NCBI GenBank assembly: GCA_036345935.2
Contig: JADWOT020001862.1
Span: 1 to 64,000, forward strand
Direction: 5' to 3'
Origin: Taenia hydatigena
Lineage: Eukaryota; Platyhelminthes; Cestoda; Cyclophyllidea; Taeniidae
Length of the DNA: 64,000 bases
The notes beneath the pieces are model-generated. The model did no database searches. It worked only from the letters and a program-made list of their open reading frames with translations, and was not told where the DNA came from. Shown in pieces: positions 35,650 to 47,219 of this stretch. The number at the start of each line of letters is the position of its first letter. Position 1 is the stretch's first letter. A program made the position numbers and the translations under genes.

Positions 35650-36300
35650 CAGGGCATTGATCTCAAAGTACCCACTGATGAACAAGTATGCAACACTGCA
35701 AGTTTGATGGGATGGGAGCGGCAGAAACAGCGGTCTTTTCTTAAGAATATTAGAAAGATTAGACTTAGGGTAGGATCAAAGGCGAGGGAATGAGCAGTCA
35801 AACGAGGCGCTTGACCAAAGATGACGGACAACTGGGTGACTAATGCCGGTTCAGAAATGCGTCTCAAAGAGCAAAATATTTACCGATTCGTGCGCAAACT
35901 CCGTACTTAGTGAGCAACACTCAACTCGATATTGGGCAAGTCAGATTTAATTGACAACGCAGTAAAACTCGGAGGAAAGGGGAACGAGAAGGAGGGGCAT
36001 AAATGGGAAAGGATAGAGTCACCCACTGCATCAAGCAGAAATAAGTCATCTTGCCAACGATGCTCTAGTCAAAATATTTTATGAATAGACCCAGCACAGT
36101 CTTGCGCAATTCCATTTTTGATGCATTCTTTAGTCTAGAACTTTCGTTAAAGTTCTAGTCAACGCCAAAGACATTAGATACTTAACCTCATTACGGATAA
36201 AAAGCATCTAAGATAGGACAAGATTATATTAATCTTCCTCAATTATTAAGAAAAATAATGAACCAGTTCACAAATTTAAGCATTACACAAGGTATTGTAG
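35650..36300. repeat. 3' flank of duplicated gene family, copy A
   Basis: This non-coding segment downstream of the gene at 36305-37326 is repeated at 45930-46620 and 52880-53240, showing that the duplication unit includes the 3' flank and not only coding sequence. Shared landmarks include ACAAGTATGCAACACTG and TCATCTTGCCAAnnATGCT. Confidence 0.6.
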
Positions 36301-36304
36301 CTAA

Positions 36305-37326
36305 TTAAATTACAGATTCTTGCATTCGTCGCCAAATCACATCCTGGCACACCCATTCGAAAATATCCCTGCGCTGCATTATGTGACTGTTGCAGTCTTG
36401 AACGCGCCATATGCGCCAGTTCATTGACGCATTCATTAGAGGAGAGCCGTTGGCGAAGTCCATTTCCTCCGCATAGTTCATGAATAGACCCATTCCGCTT
36501 CTCTCTTTTTTTTCACATCATCCATGATTACAATCCCGAAAGTGTGTCTGGACGACAGTGCCCTCAATAAGGGTTGCAATTCGACAGCGATATTGGACCC
36601 GTATGCCGCAAGCAGCGAAAGCTTTAGTACATAGAGAATGCAGTCGAATGCGGCAAAATGTGCTTCTGGACCACTCAGGCTCCTCTTCAGTTCTCTGCTA
36701 ACAAGTTGAAATTCCATAGGTGCCAGAGAACAATAATAAGCATTCGATGGAGGAGGGTGATCCATTGTTTGAACGTATACCGATGTAGGGCTGGTGGAAT
36801 TCACAATGTTTAAAAAGAAATGAGTGTCTAGCTGCAACGGATGCACGGGAAAGAAAACGTCCTCTCCTATTGTCAAGGTAGAAGGAAATAGGAGGCAGGT
36901 GACTCTTTCATACGCTTCACGAGGAGCTCGAATTAATGGAAATTGAAGGTCGAATTGCATTTGACTGAAGTGCTGTTCAACGGCTTTGCAGATATCCGCA
37001 GTGCGCATAATCAGCAGTGTTGTGTAGGTTCGTTTGTCAATCCACTTCCACTTGTTGACGTATGAATACGGCGCTTGTAGAAAGAGAACCCACTCCCAGC
37101 TTGGAATTGCTATGCAAACACTTACTATGTCAGCGACACCAAGGTATTTGCACAACATTTCAACTAATTCTCGACAGAGGTCCGTGATCTTCTTATCGTG
37201 CGATCTCACCTGTAAAATGCATCCATCGGTTAACTGACGAGTATAACTATTATACTCAAAACGAGCGTGAACGTCTTCATGCATCTTACTTGACAATTCA
37301 TGAAAACAGAGGATGTCTAACATCGG
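36305..37326 (-). CDS. unknown protein family, best copy (possible -1 frameshift)
   Basis: By far the longest coding frame in the window. From the ATG at 37323, 273 codons run to the heptamer A AAA AAG at 36505-36511. Frame 0 then stops at 36478, while the -1 frame stays open for 66 more codons to 36305, giving 339 residues if joined. The C-terminal frame (NWRIWRVQD...CQDVIWRRM) is matched by copy B (KWRIWHVKD...CQDVIWRWM) with the same stop, so it is real protein. The exon follows a 54-bp intron (37327-37380) with donor GAA/GTAAGT, branch-like TGCTAAT and acceptor CAAG. There is no signal peptide or clear membrane span, and the segments look globular (IPSWEWVLFLQAPYSYVNKW, PPPSNAYYCSLAPMEF). 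I do not recognise the family. Confidence 0.7.
36505..36511 (-). promoter_or_regulatory. slippery heptamer A AAA AAG
   Basis: Read in frame 0 the codons are A|AAA|AAG, the canonical form for -1 ribosomal slippage, placed just where the frame must change. A downstream stimulatory structure was not established. The alternative is loss of one A from a longer run, since copy B is one base longer here. Confidence 0.35.
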
Positions 37327-37380
37327 CTTGATGAATGGAACGAGATTAGCATTTTAGAAAGGCTGAGAGGTGTAACTTAC

Positions 37381-37470
37381 TTCCAGCTCCATTTTGCAAT
37401 TTCTGACATACGCCTTGAACTTCTCATAAAATGAGTGAAGTTCGAGTGGATGAGTTACCACAAGTCGTCC
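37381..37470 (-). CDS. upstream exon of the unknown family gene (partial)
   Basis: Ends at the donor GAA/GTAAGT in phase 0 and joins in frame to the main exon. The peptide (PLELHSFYEKFKAYVRNCKM) is matched by copy C near 54.05 kb (REFVALIRNCDMVLE). An in-frame TAA lies at 37471-37473, while similarity to copy C continues above it in another frame. The 5' boundary is therefore unclear and may hide a frameshift or another intron. Confidence 0.45.
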
Positions 37471-37524
37471 TTACCGTTGAGGTGAAGAGATAATCAACCC
37501 TGCGAATCCCACTTAAATGCAGTT

Positions 37525-38315
37525 CAAGAAGTGGTCACATTTACTTGCAGATGTGAAATCGCAAGTGAAAAGGCGCATTCGAATTTCCGAAGATCTTATG
37601 CAAACGAAACGGATCTGGAAGGGACTCATAATTAGGCGCATCCAGCATTGGCAGCTAGCGAAGAAACATGTTGTAGGGAGAATATTCATATGAACTGTGT
37701 TTTGAGCGGATGGTGTGCTGATCAAAGGTGATTCCTGTCATAGTCAATCAAGTGAACTTAAAATCCAATTAATTCCACTAAAATGGCAGCAGATATAGGA
37801 ACGGAAGTTCATGTTGCTTATGTTGGGGGAGTGGATTTGAATGACCACAGACAAATATTATATAATCCAAATAACGTCTTAACTTTACCTAGATTTCGCA
37901 CCATCATATTGATTCTATCTTTATGTCTAGCCATAGATACGCCTCGTGGCTAGCAAAGTTTCATGTCCCTAAATCCATTTCTCAAACTAGGCAATACTTG
38001 ACATAGTGCAGGATCGTCAATGGGACTAGGTGACTTCACCTTCAAATATCTCCCTAACCTTAATGGAATTGGGTAGTTGGCATCATTGGCTCGTGGATGT
38101 TGTCCTTCACGGCAAATTAGGTTGTGGTGACCGACGCCGGAAGTTGACAAAGGAAAGCGGTGGGAGCAGCAGCAATTTGTTGCTTGACCTCAGCTATGCC
38201 CTGTCCGAGGCCTCATTCTTGCCATACGATTTTAAAAAGCTCTTACTTTATGCATAGCCCAACTACGACAGGGCTTTTACATCTGCAATGATATCAAGCC
38301 ATAGTTAGTGCTTCG
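37525..38315. other. stretch without supported gene
   Basis: Short frames only; no motif or splice support. Confidence 0.35.
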
Positions 38316-38319
38316 TCAT

Positions 38320-38760
38320 TGCATCACTGGCTTATATAATGAACTATAACACTCCTTAAGCCTTCACAATTGTTACATATAATCTGTATAATAAACTATA
38401 GTTCTGTCCAGCAGTCTACCAACATTTGACTACCAAGATGACCCCGAATTAATTCCTGTGGCAATTTTTTACATAATTAGGGCTTCAATGCTGACCTTTG
38501 ACGCGATTGGTCCCTAAACCTACCCAGGACTTTACTATTTCCTTATTAGACATCTCAATAGCGTATAGTAATCTGTTGTTAACTGATATATTCCACAAAA
38601 ATGACATTATTTTCTGTCCAGTGGCCTACAATTGCGCCACTTGACCTCCACAATGAAATAAAACTCTGTTCAGAAGTGTGTTTTGCGCCATTTGTCCTTC
38701 GCAGTGACTTTAGTCCATGTCCCTGAGTACACTATTGCACCACTTTGTCTTCCGTGGGTT
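38320..38760. repeat. degenerate tandem repeat, unit about 50 bp
   Basis: Recurring element like CTGTCCAGTGGCCTACAATT followed by GCGCCACTTG-TCTCCACAATGA. The clearest starts are 38404, 38614, 38665 and 38714 (last spacings 51 and 49), with weaker units upstream around 38331 and 38381. Much older than the 48-bp array. Confidence 0.5.
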
Positions 38761-39559
38761 GGCTGTTTTCTGAGCCACAGCAGCAGTCCAATTTCCTTTT
38801 GTTAGTCAAACATATATGCCTCATTCGCAAATCTGGTGTGTTTCACTGCATGTGCTCCACGGTCGTATTTAAAACAATATTTTGAATATCCATCTAAAGA
38901 GAAAAAGTGTAGTCGCGCGAATTTGAAAACGTGGTCGTTATGTTTCCAGTTTGCTTTGATTTTGCAACCAATGTTAAAAAGCAGGCAGTTGTCAATAACA
39001 GCAAAGCTGCGATAAACCAAGCGGATTTATGTTATAAATAAAGATAATCACATTACAGCTTTAATGTTTTCCAATTAGTAATGACCTTTTACTCACAAGC
39101 AATGGCAATGAATTGTACTTAGCGGATCCGAAGGATGTGTTTTCGACATTGTCTACGGTTCCGCCACCTTCGCATTTCGCTGCAAATTCTTGTACGCTGC
39201 GAGCGTCTAAAAGCCCCAAAATAATTACTTTAAGCTAACTTTACTAACAAGCCAGCAGACTGCGAAATATACTGCCTTCGTACCATAAACAATTTGCAAA
39301 TCGAAGACAGAATATTAGGAATCCGGGGGAGAATTCAATGTTTTCGTTTGTACTAGTTGCATTCCGAGTACTTAACTGAGCTAGTCTGAAGGGTATAGCA
39401 ATTTGAGGAGTGCTGACACCGGTCGAGGTTCACGGGCTTTCATTGAACCACTAAACTGTTTCCTACGATTGCCGGTGCAGACTTGACCCTTTCGACGCAT
39501 CGCATCCACCAATTTACTAACTCAGTCCTGAGAGGACAGTACTATACAAGGCCGCGTCG

Positions 39560-39760
39560 CCAAACAAGGCTCGTGAAGAAGTCCATTCTCTTTTCCTTCT
39601 TCCTTTCCACAACTTTCAAAGTTATTGCGTCCAGTGTTTGTTTAGGAGACATTTCCGCCGCAGTACCTAGAACAGCGAAGATACGCTTGACGCTTTCGGG
39701 TTTGACATCGCTGCCGCCAACAGCACTCGGGAAGTAGGTGAATCTTACACCGAGACGCTA
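39560..39760 (-). pseudogene. unknown family, fragment copy D
   Basis: The minus strand reads SPKQTLDAITLKVVERKKEK then RMDFF. It matches copy B (SPKQTFRIISTDDVRKEKE then RRMDLS) and the same part of copy A. The DNA matches over about 80 bases. The rest of the gene is absent or too diverged to see. Confidence 0.5.
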
Positions 39761-39764
39761 TCCT

Positions 39765-41350
39765 TCAAAGAATATTGGGTCAAGATGCTTACTAATGCCT
39801 TTGGTGTTCATTGCCAATTACATGCAAAAGTTGGAACGTAATGATTGCATCATTTGTTTGCCAGTCCTAAAGAAGCCAGCGATTTCTAAAAAGTTGCTCG
39901 ATGTGTCGAATGGTAGGAAGGGCAAGGCTACGTGTTGAAGGAGTACAGTGGATAAGCACTGAAGACGTGCCTAATTTGGGAACAGACCTGAATTTTGAGC
40001 AAAACGATGTCCTTAAAGAACAATGTAAAATAAATAAAACTCGCTCCTGAAAATTCAAAAAAAAAAATAAAGAACCGGATTCTTGCATTGCTTCACGCTG
40101 TTTACTTATGTTGATATCAAAATACATTCAGATGCAATAGCGCTTGTAAGGACTCCACGTTTACTTGCTATTCTGGACTTCGAACTCGTAGCGAGTTTCG
40201 GCAAACGACGTGTTATCTGTTAATGTAGCAGATAAGAAACCACCAAAGGCATCCATACGACTTCTATAATATTTGAATAGCTCAAAATAGAGTAGCTGAT
40301 GCCTAGAGCTAAGGCTAACGTTAAAGTATAGCTGCTTCTGATTTTGACCACGTGGCGTTTGATGCTTAGCAATTCAATATTATTATCAAGCCAAATTAAA
40401 GCTGCCCTCTTGCATGGCATCGGATTTTGACAATCTCACCTTTTGTTATGGCGGAACTCATTATTTCGGTGCAAGCGATAAGGACCATGATGGAAGTGTA
40501 GATTATGTCTTTTCCTACTAGTCAAACACTTAATGGATGGGACAGATTTGAGAGGTACAGTCGAAATTGCGTCGCAGGTGCGGTTCTTGTGTCAGAATGA
40601 TAAAATAGAGGTAAAAGGTGCATACTTTGCGCTGCATTTATGAACACATTAGCTACCTAATCATGGCCTGTAGCCTTTTGTAATTTGATCTAATGTCACC
40701 AACTTTGTATCGCATAATATGCTACAGGTAGAAAGTGCCTTTGAATACAGGCCCGCTCAACTGACCATCCATAATTGGGTGTCTAGTTAGAGGAGTATTA
40801 CCACCGATGGTCTCCCTTCTCCATAAAAAAGGGCGACCTGCAGCCCATGTCACCAACTTAGCTTCTTTATCCACCTCTTTTGTTGTAATATTGTGCGGCG
40901 TTCTACAAAAGTTTTATTTCAGATTGCACGTGTATTGAGATTTCGAGCACTGTCTAGCTGAAAATGCCCGTGCAACCAGCAGACTTACTAAAGAGCTCCC
41001 GCATTAGTGGTAAAAAGCTTCGTTCTGGTGGGCGAAAATGTAAGACAGATGATTGGTTGCATGCGTGGGCGTGGCAGGCTAGAATCATGTCTTCGGCTGG
41101 CACTCACTAAATGGAATCCCCAACAATGCTTTATGCTAGTCTGCAGAGACAACCACTGTAGCTATTTTTGCGACTTTTTATCGCAATTTATTTCCAAGAG
41201 AGTGATTAATAAAGGAAGTGCAAATGTATGATTGTGGCTTGGTTTGCACTTAAACCAATGGAAGTGTGCGCTACCCTTGAGAGCTGACACAAATGCGAAA
41301 ATTAATTGGTCGGCGCGGCTAAGATGACATGAGATAGGGCTTCCGCTCTC
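39765..41350. other. stretch without supported gene
   Basis: Contains an A11 run near 40058 but no target duplication or retrogene body was recognised. No supported coding frame. Confidence 0.35.
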
Positions 41351-41357
41351 AGTAGGC

Positions 41358-41564
41358 ATGCCGAACCACTCAAGCATTGGGATCATCACATTGGAAATAA
41401 AGGGATATATTTCAATGTCCCGAGACTATAACGATGAAACCATACGCTTCTTGAGTCGCGAATATGAAACAAAGAATAATCAAACCAATAGGAAAAAGCG
41501 TTTAAAAGATAAAGAAACACTCAGAAAAAGTGCAGGATTTTCATTAAGTCGGAAAATGGGTTAA
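41358..41564 (+). CDS. candidate ORF upstream of zinc-finger fragment
   Basis: A 68-codon frame from ATG, very basic in its second half (NRKKRLKDKETLRKSAGFS). It lies 5' of, and on the same strand as, the zinc-finger fragment at 41.65-42.17 kb, so it might be part of that gene, but the intact copy at 59 kb shows no similar sequence upstream. Confidence 0.25.
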   Translation: MPNHSSIGIITLEIKGYISMSRDYNDETIRFLSREYETKNNQTNRKKRLKDKETLRKSAGFSLSRKMG

Positions 41565-41649
41565 GTGCCGAAGTAGGTGAAGTAGAGCAATACAGGCTTG
41601 AGTAGCTAGTGGACATTATCGGCAAGGCAAAGTGTTGCGCGAGTAAAAT

Positions 41650-42170
41650 GAGATGTGAAGATGTGTATAAGGACAGATGGGCAGTTAAGGGCTGAAGGCG
41701 AATAAAATGTACTGTGCGTAATTGAGGGCACAGCATCATACCCGGCGTCGCAGAAATTGCCAGTTCTACTTGCACATGCAATGTTTCGAGGGTTTCGACA
41801 CGCTTTTGGAAATGCAGTAGCCACACAAAGGCACACGGGGATGGGGTTTGATTGCATTCCGTGCTCCGTGCCCTTCCAGTAAGACCAATCACACATAGTT
41901 GTTGCGTTCCTGCTCCAATGAAGATGAAAACGTGTCCTCAGAATCAAACTTTGAAATATTTAAAAAGCCAAGAGTTCTGACAAACCACTGTGTCCTCATC
42001 CAATTTCGCTTTAAGGGACACAAAGGTGCTCTACTAAAGAAAAACGCAAACAAAATTGTCGGTGCGTTGTCTGTGGGTCTGATTTTGACCGCTTGGATGT
42101 GAATGAGATATCATTCAGCGGGTGCGTCTTCATCTCCTGTGGGCTTCATTCGATCCCACAATGCTGATGA
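41650..42170 (+). pseudogene. zinc-finger family fragment (fingers 1-3 region)
   Basis: Covers the whole order of the 58-59 kb gene: the region of fingers 1-2 (MQCFEGFDTLLEMQ, then a stop) followed about 150 bases later by the finger 3 exon (CRCVVCGSDFDRLDV). The donor between them has decayed (GGGATG instead of GTGAGG), finger 1 is unreadable and stops interrupt the frame. The third finger keeps C-x2-C but lost its ligands further on. Confidence 0.6.
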
Positions 42171-42829
42171 TAGGGAGAGTGCTTCATCTTTTAGTGTAAG
42201 TCAATGAGATTCCGGCAGCAAATTCCAAGGGATAAATTTGTCTTGGTGCTACTGCCTATAAAATAAAAGGCCAAACCTGGCGTCGTTTGTCGACTAAGAC
42301 TGTGAGCTTGATTAGATGTGACAAGCAGGGTAGAAACTTAATGTTCATTAAGTCGAATTTTTTGAAACCTCTTTGACAAACTCGTTGAAGCGAAATGTTT
42401 TCTGCCTGCATTGTACTGCCACGAAACAGCTAATAGATATTAGGCAGAAGTGGCAAGATAATCCCATGGTTGAGGAACGGATGAATATGAATCATATTTA
42501 TAAGTGCCACTTAGCCGTCATAGATGTGAGTGCCTGAAGTACCGTAGACGTGAAATTGTAAGTCTTTGGAGAAACAAAATTACACAGAGTGACTGACAAA
42601 CAGTTATCTCTTGCAATGCACATTCGGAAACGGTTGGGCTCAATTGGCAAGATGTTGAAGTCCATATCTAAGGTCCTTACGCAAACTACACAAATGACTC
42701 CGGTAACCTAGCAATAAGTCCACTTAATATATGACTCCACTGCAGCAAGGACCGGATGAAAACCGAATGCTATGGCGGCATTTTTATTAACTAGAATAAA
42801 GAAATTGCGGTAAATCTCAAATGCAGATG

Positions 42830-43503
42830 TTAACCCCTTCGACATCTTGTCCACACAATTATTGCTTTCGCAAACCAATCTCCTTTAAAAGCGATATTAA
42901 TGTGCGACTGCATTGAGCGTAGTAAGCTTTCGACTAACCGGTATATTTTTTTGCATGATGCATCATTCTCTCCATATGAGCCAAAGTTTTGCGCATTAAA
43001 TTTGTACAGCTTCAAATAATAGTCGCCCATAGAACAAATCCATGAGGCATTCCAACTGCGTTCTTTAATTACTTATAAAGAGATTCTTACTGACCTTCCC
43101 AGCGAAAACGTATTTTATTTGGGATTCGTTGTGCAATTGAATTTCCCAATGTAAATACTTGGGTATATGGATAAAATAATCGCAAAATTCGTCAAATAGA
43201 ATGCGATAAAAAAGAATCATGCGCTTATTTCGGACACAACATACTGGTGGGTCATATGATATGCGGAACGTGTCATGAGAGTGACTTTCATGCAATGAAA
43301 TTTACAAGAAGTTCTGTTACCTGCAGAGCCCAATTTGCTATCCCTCGTGGCTTACTAACCCATATTGTTGTAAAATGATATGATTGGGAAAGCATTAGGA
43401 TGGACTGCGAGGCTATCGACAAGATAATCACGTGGACCAAATCCACCACTCGATAGACGTACGCTCCTAACGCACACGAGCCACAACTCTGTTGGCATCT
43501 CAC
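42830..43503 (-). CDS. cluster of candidate small exons, unknown product
   Basis: Three open minus-strand segments succeed one another: 43288-43503, 43065-43290 (YDPPVCCVRNKRMILFYRIL, IPKYLHWEIQLHNESQIKYV) and 42830-43060 (GDYYLKLYKFNAQNFGSYGE). Possible donors (GGG/GTTAGT, CAG/GTAACA, AAG/GTCAGT) lie between them, but any introns would be only 32-39 bases, and I could not find one set of sites that keeps all three in frame. The density of open, protein-like frames suggests real or recently coding DNA. Not recognised. Confidence 0.35.
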
Positions 43504-43509
43504 TGAGGA

Positions 43510-45925
43510 ATTTGCCTTGCCATTATTGCTACACGTGGGTGCCCTGTAAATAGTTTTCCCGATGGTAGTAACGCGGCACCTCAGTCAAGTTGCATAAGAC
43601 CATTGGATGCTAGGAGGTCATTAATATGCGCCAACGCAGTAGGAGTAGGAGCGGACATGAACGCGGATTTATTGAGCAGTGTGATTGCTTCAGGATTAGC
43701 TCAATTTCATTAGCATAACAAACTCTATTACCCCCTTAATCAAATTGTCACTAGCAGATGTTCATTTGTTGTGCCACAGCCGCTTAAGCTGGGCTGGCGT
43801 AAGGCCAAGATTGATGAAGATCTCCGTAATGCGGACTCGACTTGTCTCACGGGCAGCTAGCTATCACATCACGTGCCGCACATCGCATAGTCCAAAGTAC
43901 TTTCGCTCTGCAATGCAAGGCATCTGCTTTCATTCAAAAATGCTGTCGTCATTTGAATTAGTTGTCATGGCATAAAGTCCACAAAGAGAAGGCGACATTC
44001 AATAGCGAAATCACTGTCCATGCCCGTTCTGGTTGATTCGCACTAACGAATATCACCCGTGAGATAAAGTTTAGAACTATACACAATTCCTCAAGCAGCT
44101 CACCAAGGCATGAAGTCAGTTTGCCTCTCACAACTTCTTATTTCTTATTTCGCAATGTCGCGGATTTTAGCAGAACCACTAACCATGTTATTTATAATGC
44201 AACTTAGAGAGGACGCTTGTGGTTCTCTAACTGTGGACAAGGCAGTACTAGTGAATTCTCGTAGCGAAATACTGTACATATATATTACCACGCAATTTAA
44301 AATCCGATATTACGATGCTTGTTGTGGCCATTACGTGTGTTGTGGTTAAACGTAACATAGAGCAACGATTCCACTTAGTTGGAGGATGATTAAACTTCGA
44401 ATTGTTTTGGCATCTTGTTTTCCTTGGTGTGTGCCAATTTATGCACTTTGCGCACCCGAAATCTATATATGATAAACTACGGCTTCTTGATTCTTCACCA
44501 CGATGGTTGAACGAGTGGATGATGGTCCTATCACTGACTTATGTTGGTCGATATTTTTCTCAGAGTTTTTTGAAGACCTTTAGTCCTACGCAATCTTCGA
44601 CATCTGCCTTCAAATTTGTTGAGAGAACGAGAGTAGAGACTTGATTATAGACAACTCGACTGCGCTTCCTTGCCACCACAGATAGAAGACCACAGATGCT
44701 TCAAATACTTGTCATCAAGCTATGCCGGTCATGTATTTATTATTTCGTCAATTTGTGTGCATTGGCTCTAATCATTCCACCATGTAGTGATCATGAATCG
44801 CAGTTACACTAACCATTAGCCACTGTCACTTCCTACCTCCAGCCAGCTTCGCAATTAGCCTATCACACATGCGCCCATCAAGGGCTAGATGAAATGTCCA
44901 TCACCTGTTAAAAGATAGCTCTACAATATTTCTTGCCACCTCCCTATCTTCTTTCCTTCCACGCATTCTTCAAAAATTTTACTTGGTTTCAAAAACGGAT
45001 TTGTCTGCATTCACCCACAATTACAACTCTTCATTTATCAACATATTTATCTGCACAAGCCATTAATAATAATCACTTATCTTTCCATTCATCTATAAAA
45101 ACTAGTCAATCCAACAAACTTCAATCCCTACCGTTCTTACTTTGATCTCTTGGTTCTATACCACCTCGTCAATCTATGCCTTAGCATTCCATTTCGCCAG
45201 GCTATTTGCACTACTGTATCTCTCAATTCGTCTCATATGCATTTATGATGCTTTATTCAAAGATAATATGGTCACTGCCTGGGGCCCTGTGACATTGACG
45301 CCAACATTCGCAGATGGAATTTTTATTTCCTATACCTCTTTCTCTCTGATAGATCCTTTCCCCACGGCCTTTTCACAGTCTTCCTTGACTGTTGAAATTA
45401 TACGCAGTCTCGATTCTTTCATTACAGCGGAAGAAAGAAATGACTGCGCAAGAAATTAGTCCCAACGTGTAGCCAGTCTAACGAAAAGTTAGCCAGCAGT
45501 TCTCTGTGTTCTCCATTAACTCTGCTCCATGATTAACTGAATGCAGAGGCGCTTGGCATTAGCAAGCATTTATAATCATATGGAAGAAAGTTTTTCGCTA
45601 TGAAGGTTGCACAAGTACCGTACTACCTAATCTTTTAAAGGAATGAAATAGTAACATCCTGAGATTAAGCAAATGACGATGGACACTCAAGGAAGCGCAC
45701 GGACTTCGTGCTAGGGATAAAGGCTGCGCACAATTTTATGCCTCTGTTCCACTAAAGTGTCATCTAAACAATCTAATGCACCAGTGCTTTCCCAATCTGC
45801 AGATGGCTTCTTCGCTTGTTAAAGAACCTCTGGACACAAACCACCATCCTACATGGAAGTGGAACTCTTTCAGAAAACATTTGCTAGTCCAATCTTAGAG
45901 AATACAATATTGGCACCTGCTTATC
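43510..45925. other. stretch without supported gene
   Basis: Frames at 44.4-44.64 and 45.14-45.46 kb (plus) lack splice or motif support. Nothing else recognised. Confidence 0.35.
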
Positions 45926-45929
45926 TTGC

Positions 45930-47215
45930 CATTTTAGGACACAGGTCTTCGCGCACTCACTACTAGACAAGCATGCAACACTGTAAGCTAAGTGGGTGGA
46001 TGTGGCTGCTATGCATAGGAAAAAAGAAAACGACCTAGCAGGCCTTATTTTTTGTGTATGATTTTAGAGATATTCCACTGGGAAGTTCATGAGGCACTGA
46101 CTCAGATCTGGGTCTAAGACAAGGAAATGAGCAGTCAAATAAGGTGTTCGGCCGAAGATGACAGGCGAATGAATGATCAATGCTAAGCATAGTTAGCACA
46201 GCAAGGAGTAGAATGTTTACCAACTCATGCGCAAATGTTTGATTATACAGTGCTATTTTGAAAGTGATAGTAGGTAAGGCAGATGTAGTTAACAACGAGG
46301 TGGGATCCAGATCGACAGGGAAAAAAAGGAAGATGCACGAGTAGGAGTGAGGGAAGCTATCCACTATGTCACGCATCATTTTAACACTCCCATAATCACG
46401 TTATGTCATGAGCCGGCTGTACAGATTTCCAGTTGAATCCAATTTCGATACCTTATTTTGGATAGATTCTCCGCTGAAGTCCCAGTCTACGTAATAGACA
46501 CCAGATCCCTCACCCCAATGTAGGTAAAACAGAGGCCTGGAATAAGGAAAGCTTGTATTTATTTAAATATGAACAAGGTGAATGAACCATTTTGTGAAGT
46601 TGAGAATTTTACATAGTGTCGCAGATAATTAAATCACAGAATCATGCATCCACCTCCAAATTACATCTTGGCACAGCCCTTCAAATATGGCTCTGCGACT
46701 TGTAGTGTGGCTACCGGTATCTTTGACGTGCCATATTCGCCATTTCATAGGCACAGTTAACAGAGGAAAGTTATTGACGAAGCTGAGTTTCTCCGCATAG
46801 TTATGGAGAGGTCCATCCGTCTTTCCTTCTCCTTCCTTACGTCATCTGTACTTATAATCCGGAATGTTTGCTTAGGCGACAAGTTCCTGAAAATGACTTG
46901 TAGTTCGGTAACGAATTTGCAGCTATCCCTTGGGAATAGTGAAAGGTCAAGTACATGGAGAACGTGGTGGAATACGGCAAATTGTGCTTTACTCAAGCAT
47001 CTCTAACATAAAATATTTTAATCGATGTTCCTGGGGGATGTAATGGTGCTGTGGGAGGAGGCGAGGCACACTACAACTGCAAATATGCTGATGATGTTTG
47101 AGGCTAATTTAGCTACCACAAGGAATGCATTACTATTGAAGTAGGCTAGTTTTAATTGTAATTTGAATTGTGAAGAGTTTGAACTGGTGGTTTTAGAAAA
47201 GCCCACCATTCCACG
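45930..47215 (-). pseudogene. unknown family, copy B (5'-truncated)
   Basis: Aligns with 35650-36660, including the 3' flank. The coding part keeps AVFHHVLHVLDLSLFP, SPKQTFRI and the C-terminal RIWHVKD...CQDVIWRWM ending at the same stop as copy A. It has lost one base in the CTCTCCATAACTATG stretch relative to copy A, which breaks the frame, and similarity fades above about 47.0 kb. It does not need the -1 shift at the A run. Confidence 0.65.
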
Positions 47216-47219
47216 ACTT

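Noticed and set aside
40050..40075. A11 run as the tail of a retroposed element
   Set aside because: No body with a recognisable source and no target duplication was found.
41606..41947. Two overlapping minus-strand frames of 113 and 123 codons
   Set aside because: They are antisense shadows of the plus-strand zinc-finger fragment; alignment with the 58-59 kb gene fixes the strand.
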